Positions 62,278 through 64,000 of a stretch of DNA of 64,000 bases are shown here, in pieces. The position numbers and the translations under genes are program-made. Within the stretch, counting starts at the first letter, position 1. Every line of letters begins with the position of its first letter. The stretch comes from Strigops habroptila (Eukaryota; Chordata; Aves; Psittaciformes; Psittacidae). The stretch spans positions 40,342,305 to 40,406,304 of the forward strand of contig NC_044277.2 in assembly GCF_004027225.2 (NCBI RefSeq), read 5' to 3'. Below the pieces are notes generated by a model that had not been told where the DNA came from, did no database searches, and saw only the letters and a program-made list of their open reading frames with translations.

Positions 62278-64000
62278 GTGCTGAGGCTTTGGCATAGTGC
62301 ATGTGTAGCAGTTTTGCTGTTCTCCTGAGTGTGGCTGACCCTACTTCCATGTTATGTCTGGATACCAATGCTGACTCCCAGGGCAGTGAAGAACTGCTTG
62401 CTATTCCCACTTAACCTTTTGGCTTCCTGGGAGGTCAGCAAATCAGCAGAAGGGGTTGCATGGCTTGTACTAAATATATTTCGTTGCTGCCAACCTGCTT
62501 CTTTCTGTGAGCAGACCTACAGTTTCATTTTTCTCTCTTCCACCATGACCACGGGAAAACCTCCTCTGTTTGAGGCATAAACACCAGGCAAGCCAGGGGA
62601 GGTAATATTTCCTCCTGGTGTAGTTGTGGCTGAAGAGCTCCATGCAGCTTGTCCAGAGGCGAGAGTTGTTCGTACTTCCTTTAAAGCCACTTTTTTTTTT
62701 AAATCTCGATTATATATTTTTTCTATTGTGTGAAGCTGTTAGAAATTGCAGATAAAACTTGTCATTTTATGAAGTGGTAGGCAAGCTATTTCCTACCTGA
62801 AGTGTCTGGGGAACGAATGAAATGGAGACAGACCTGACCAAATGGCACTTCTGAGACTCACTCAAGGGGCTGATAATAGTCTCATGGCTTTCTACCTTTA
62901 GGCTGATGTGTGTGCCATGCCTGAGAGGACATCGTTCACCTGCATGGGGGCAGGAGGAGCTGGTTGGGTTGTGCAGGTACAGGGGTTTGTGCCAGGTACC
63001 TGGCAACAAAGAATCTGCACAACTAAAGGGTGCTGCTGTGTTTCCATAGGCTGGCCGGGGAGTTGTGGCAGGAAGTCATGAGGCTGAAGGGGCCTTGGGA
63101 ATAACCAGGGTTCATGTGATGCTGAGGTTTGGGCACTGGGAGGTGGTACTGGGGGGAAACATGCAGTTGCCTCTAGCTTCTACCTGGATTCCTGTTTGGG
63201 TAAGTTCACGTTTCCTAAGCCTCAACATCCTGTTTGGATGCCTGGTATTGATCTTTGACAAGTTAAACTGATGCCCTATGTATCCGTAGTGGTATATATC
63301 ATCATCTCTGTTTTACTCCCATAGGAGGTCCTCACTGATGACCAAAGACTAAACCCTTAATGTTTCTGTTAACTTTTCTGAGCTTTTAGAAACTTTGCTG
63401 CCAGGCCAGGTAGCAACTCATCTGTCCATTTAAAATACCTGATGGCTATAGTATTTTGAATATGATAATTGCCATGAAAGGCCTTTATGATGGGATCTGC
63501 ATAAAGGTTTTCTGAATGTTTAGGAATTTGCTTTTAGTAAACATTACTTTGGCAAAAATGCATACTCTTCTCCTAGCATTTTTGAAAATGAGCACCTGGT
63601 AAATACTAAAGGGTGACTGAAGTAGAGGACAGATGGTGATTTTTCTTCAGCACAACATTGCAGTAAAGGAGTTAAAAATAAAGGTTGCAATATTATCAGG
63701 AGCTCCTGTCTAGCCTAAATGACATAGTGACACTGCTTAATTAAACCAGTGCTTGGGAATGCTATGCAATCACCACTGTTGCAGCCAGGATTTGTAATAA
63801 GCCAAAGAGTCTAAACAAAAGCAATCTGTGTTCTGATGCAATTTGTTATGAAAATAGTTGGTTGTATGCCATGTGGACAGAGCAGGCTCCACAGCTAACT
63901 TGCTTTGTAGCCTCCCTTCCAAAATATGGCATCAGGAGATAACTGTTTTGTATTAAACAAGGCTTTCATGAGAAGGGCCCATCTTTTCTAGCAGACACCA
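62278..64000. other. Intergenic stretch to the window end
   Basis: No gene, RNA or mobile element recognised. Confidence 0.55.

Noticed and set aside
54590..64000. OPRK1 exons expected downstream
   Set aside because: No opioid receptor transmembrane coding blocks were found on either strand.

Overview
The window is vertebrate nuclear DNA, almost certainly from a bird. It is intron-rich and AT-leaning, with one GC-rich CpG island. It is littered with CR1 LINE copies whose 3' ends carry the avian ATTCTATGATTCT-type tail, and it holds two pieces of bird endogenous-retrovirus LTRs. I see no bacterial operon, CRISPR array, rRNA or tRNA.

The one clear host gene is ATP6V1H, subunit H of the V1 sector of the vacuolar proton ATPase, on the + strand. 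Thirteen coding exons between 12184 and 54306 join with canonical GT-AG introns into 1443 nt (480 residues plus stop). Its CpG-island promoter lies at about 10500-11160 and contains a GC box and an M-box/CLEAR-like site (GTCACATGAC), as expected for a lysosomal gene driven by MiT/TFE factors. A non-coding first exon must lie there, but its borders are uncertain. The 3' UTR ends near 54585 after AATAAA and ATTAAA.

Layout: 1-10500 is intergenic, with CR1 copies at 2502, 3731, 7508 and 9831 (all minus sense). The 7508-9439 copy keeps a long open reverse transcriptase frame. 10500-11160 is the promoter. 12161-54585 is the body of ATP6V1H. Intron 2 holds two plus-sense CR1 copies and an LTR fragment, intron 4 a CR1 fragment, intron 5 a degraded LTR, and intron 13 a CR1 plus a broken, protein-like track on the minus strand. 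54590-64000 is intergenic, with two CR1 fragments.

The points most worth a second look are: the minus-strand protein-like relic at 45345-46532, which falls apart into several frames and which I could not assign to a family; the M-box in the promoter; the 54-nt frame-neutral exon 7, equivalent to the exon skipped in the mammalian short isoform; the nested inverted CR1 pairs flanking promoter and first coding exon; and an LTR fragment ending about 50 bp from the exon 3 splice acceptor. No wholly new biological system was found. All calls are from reading the sequence by eye.
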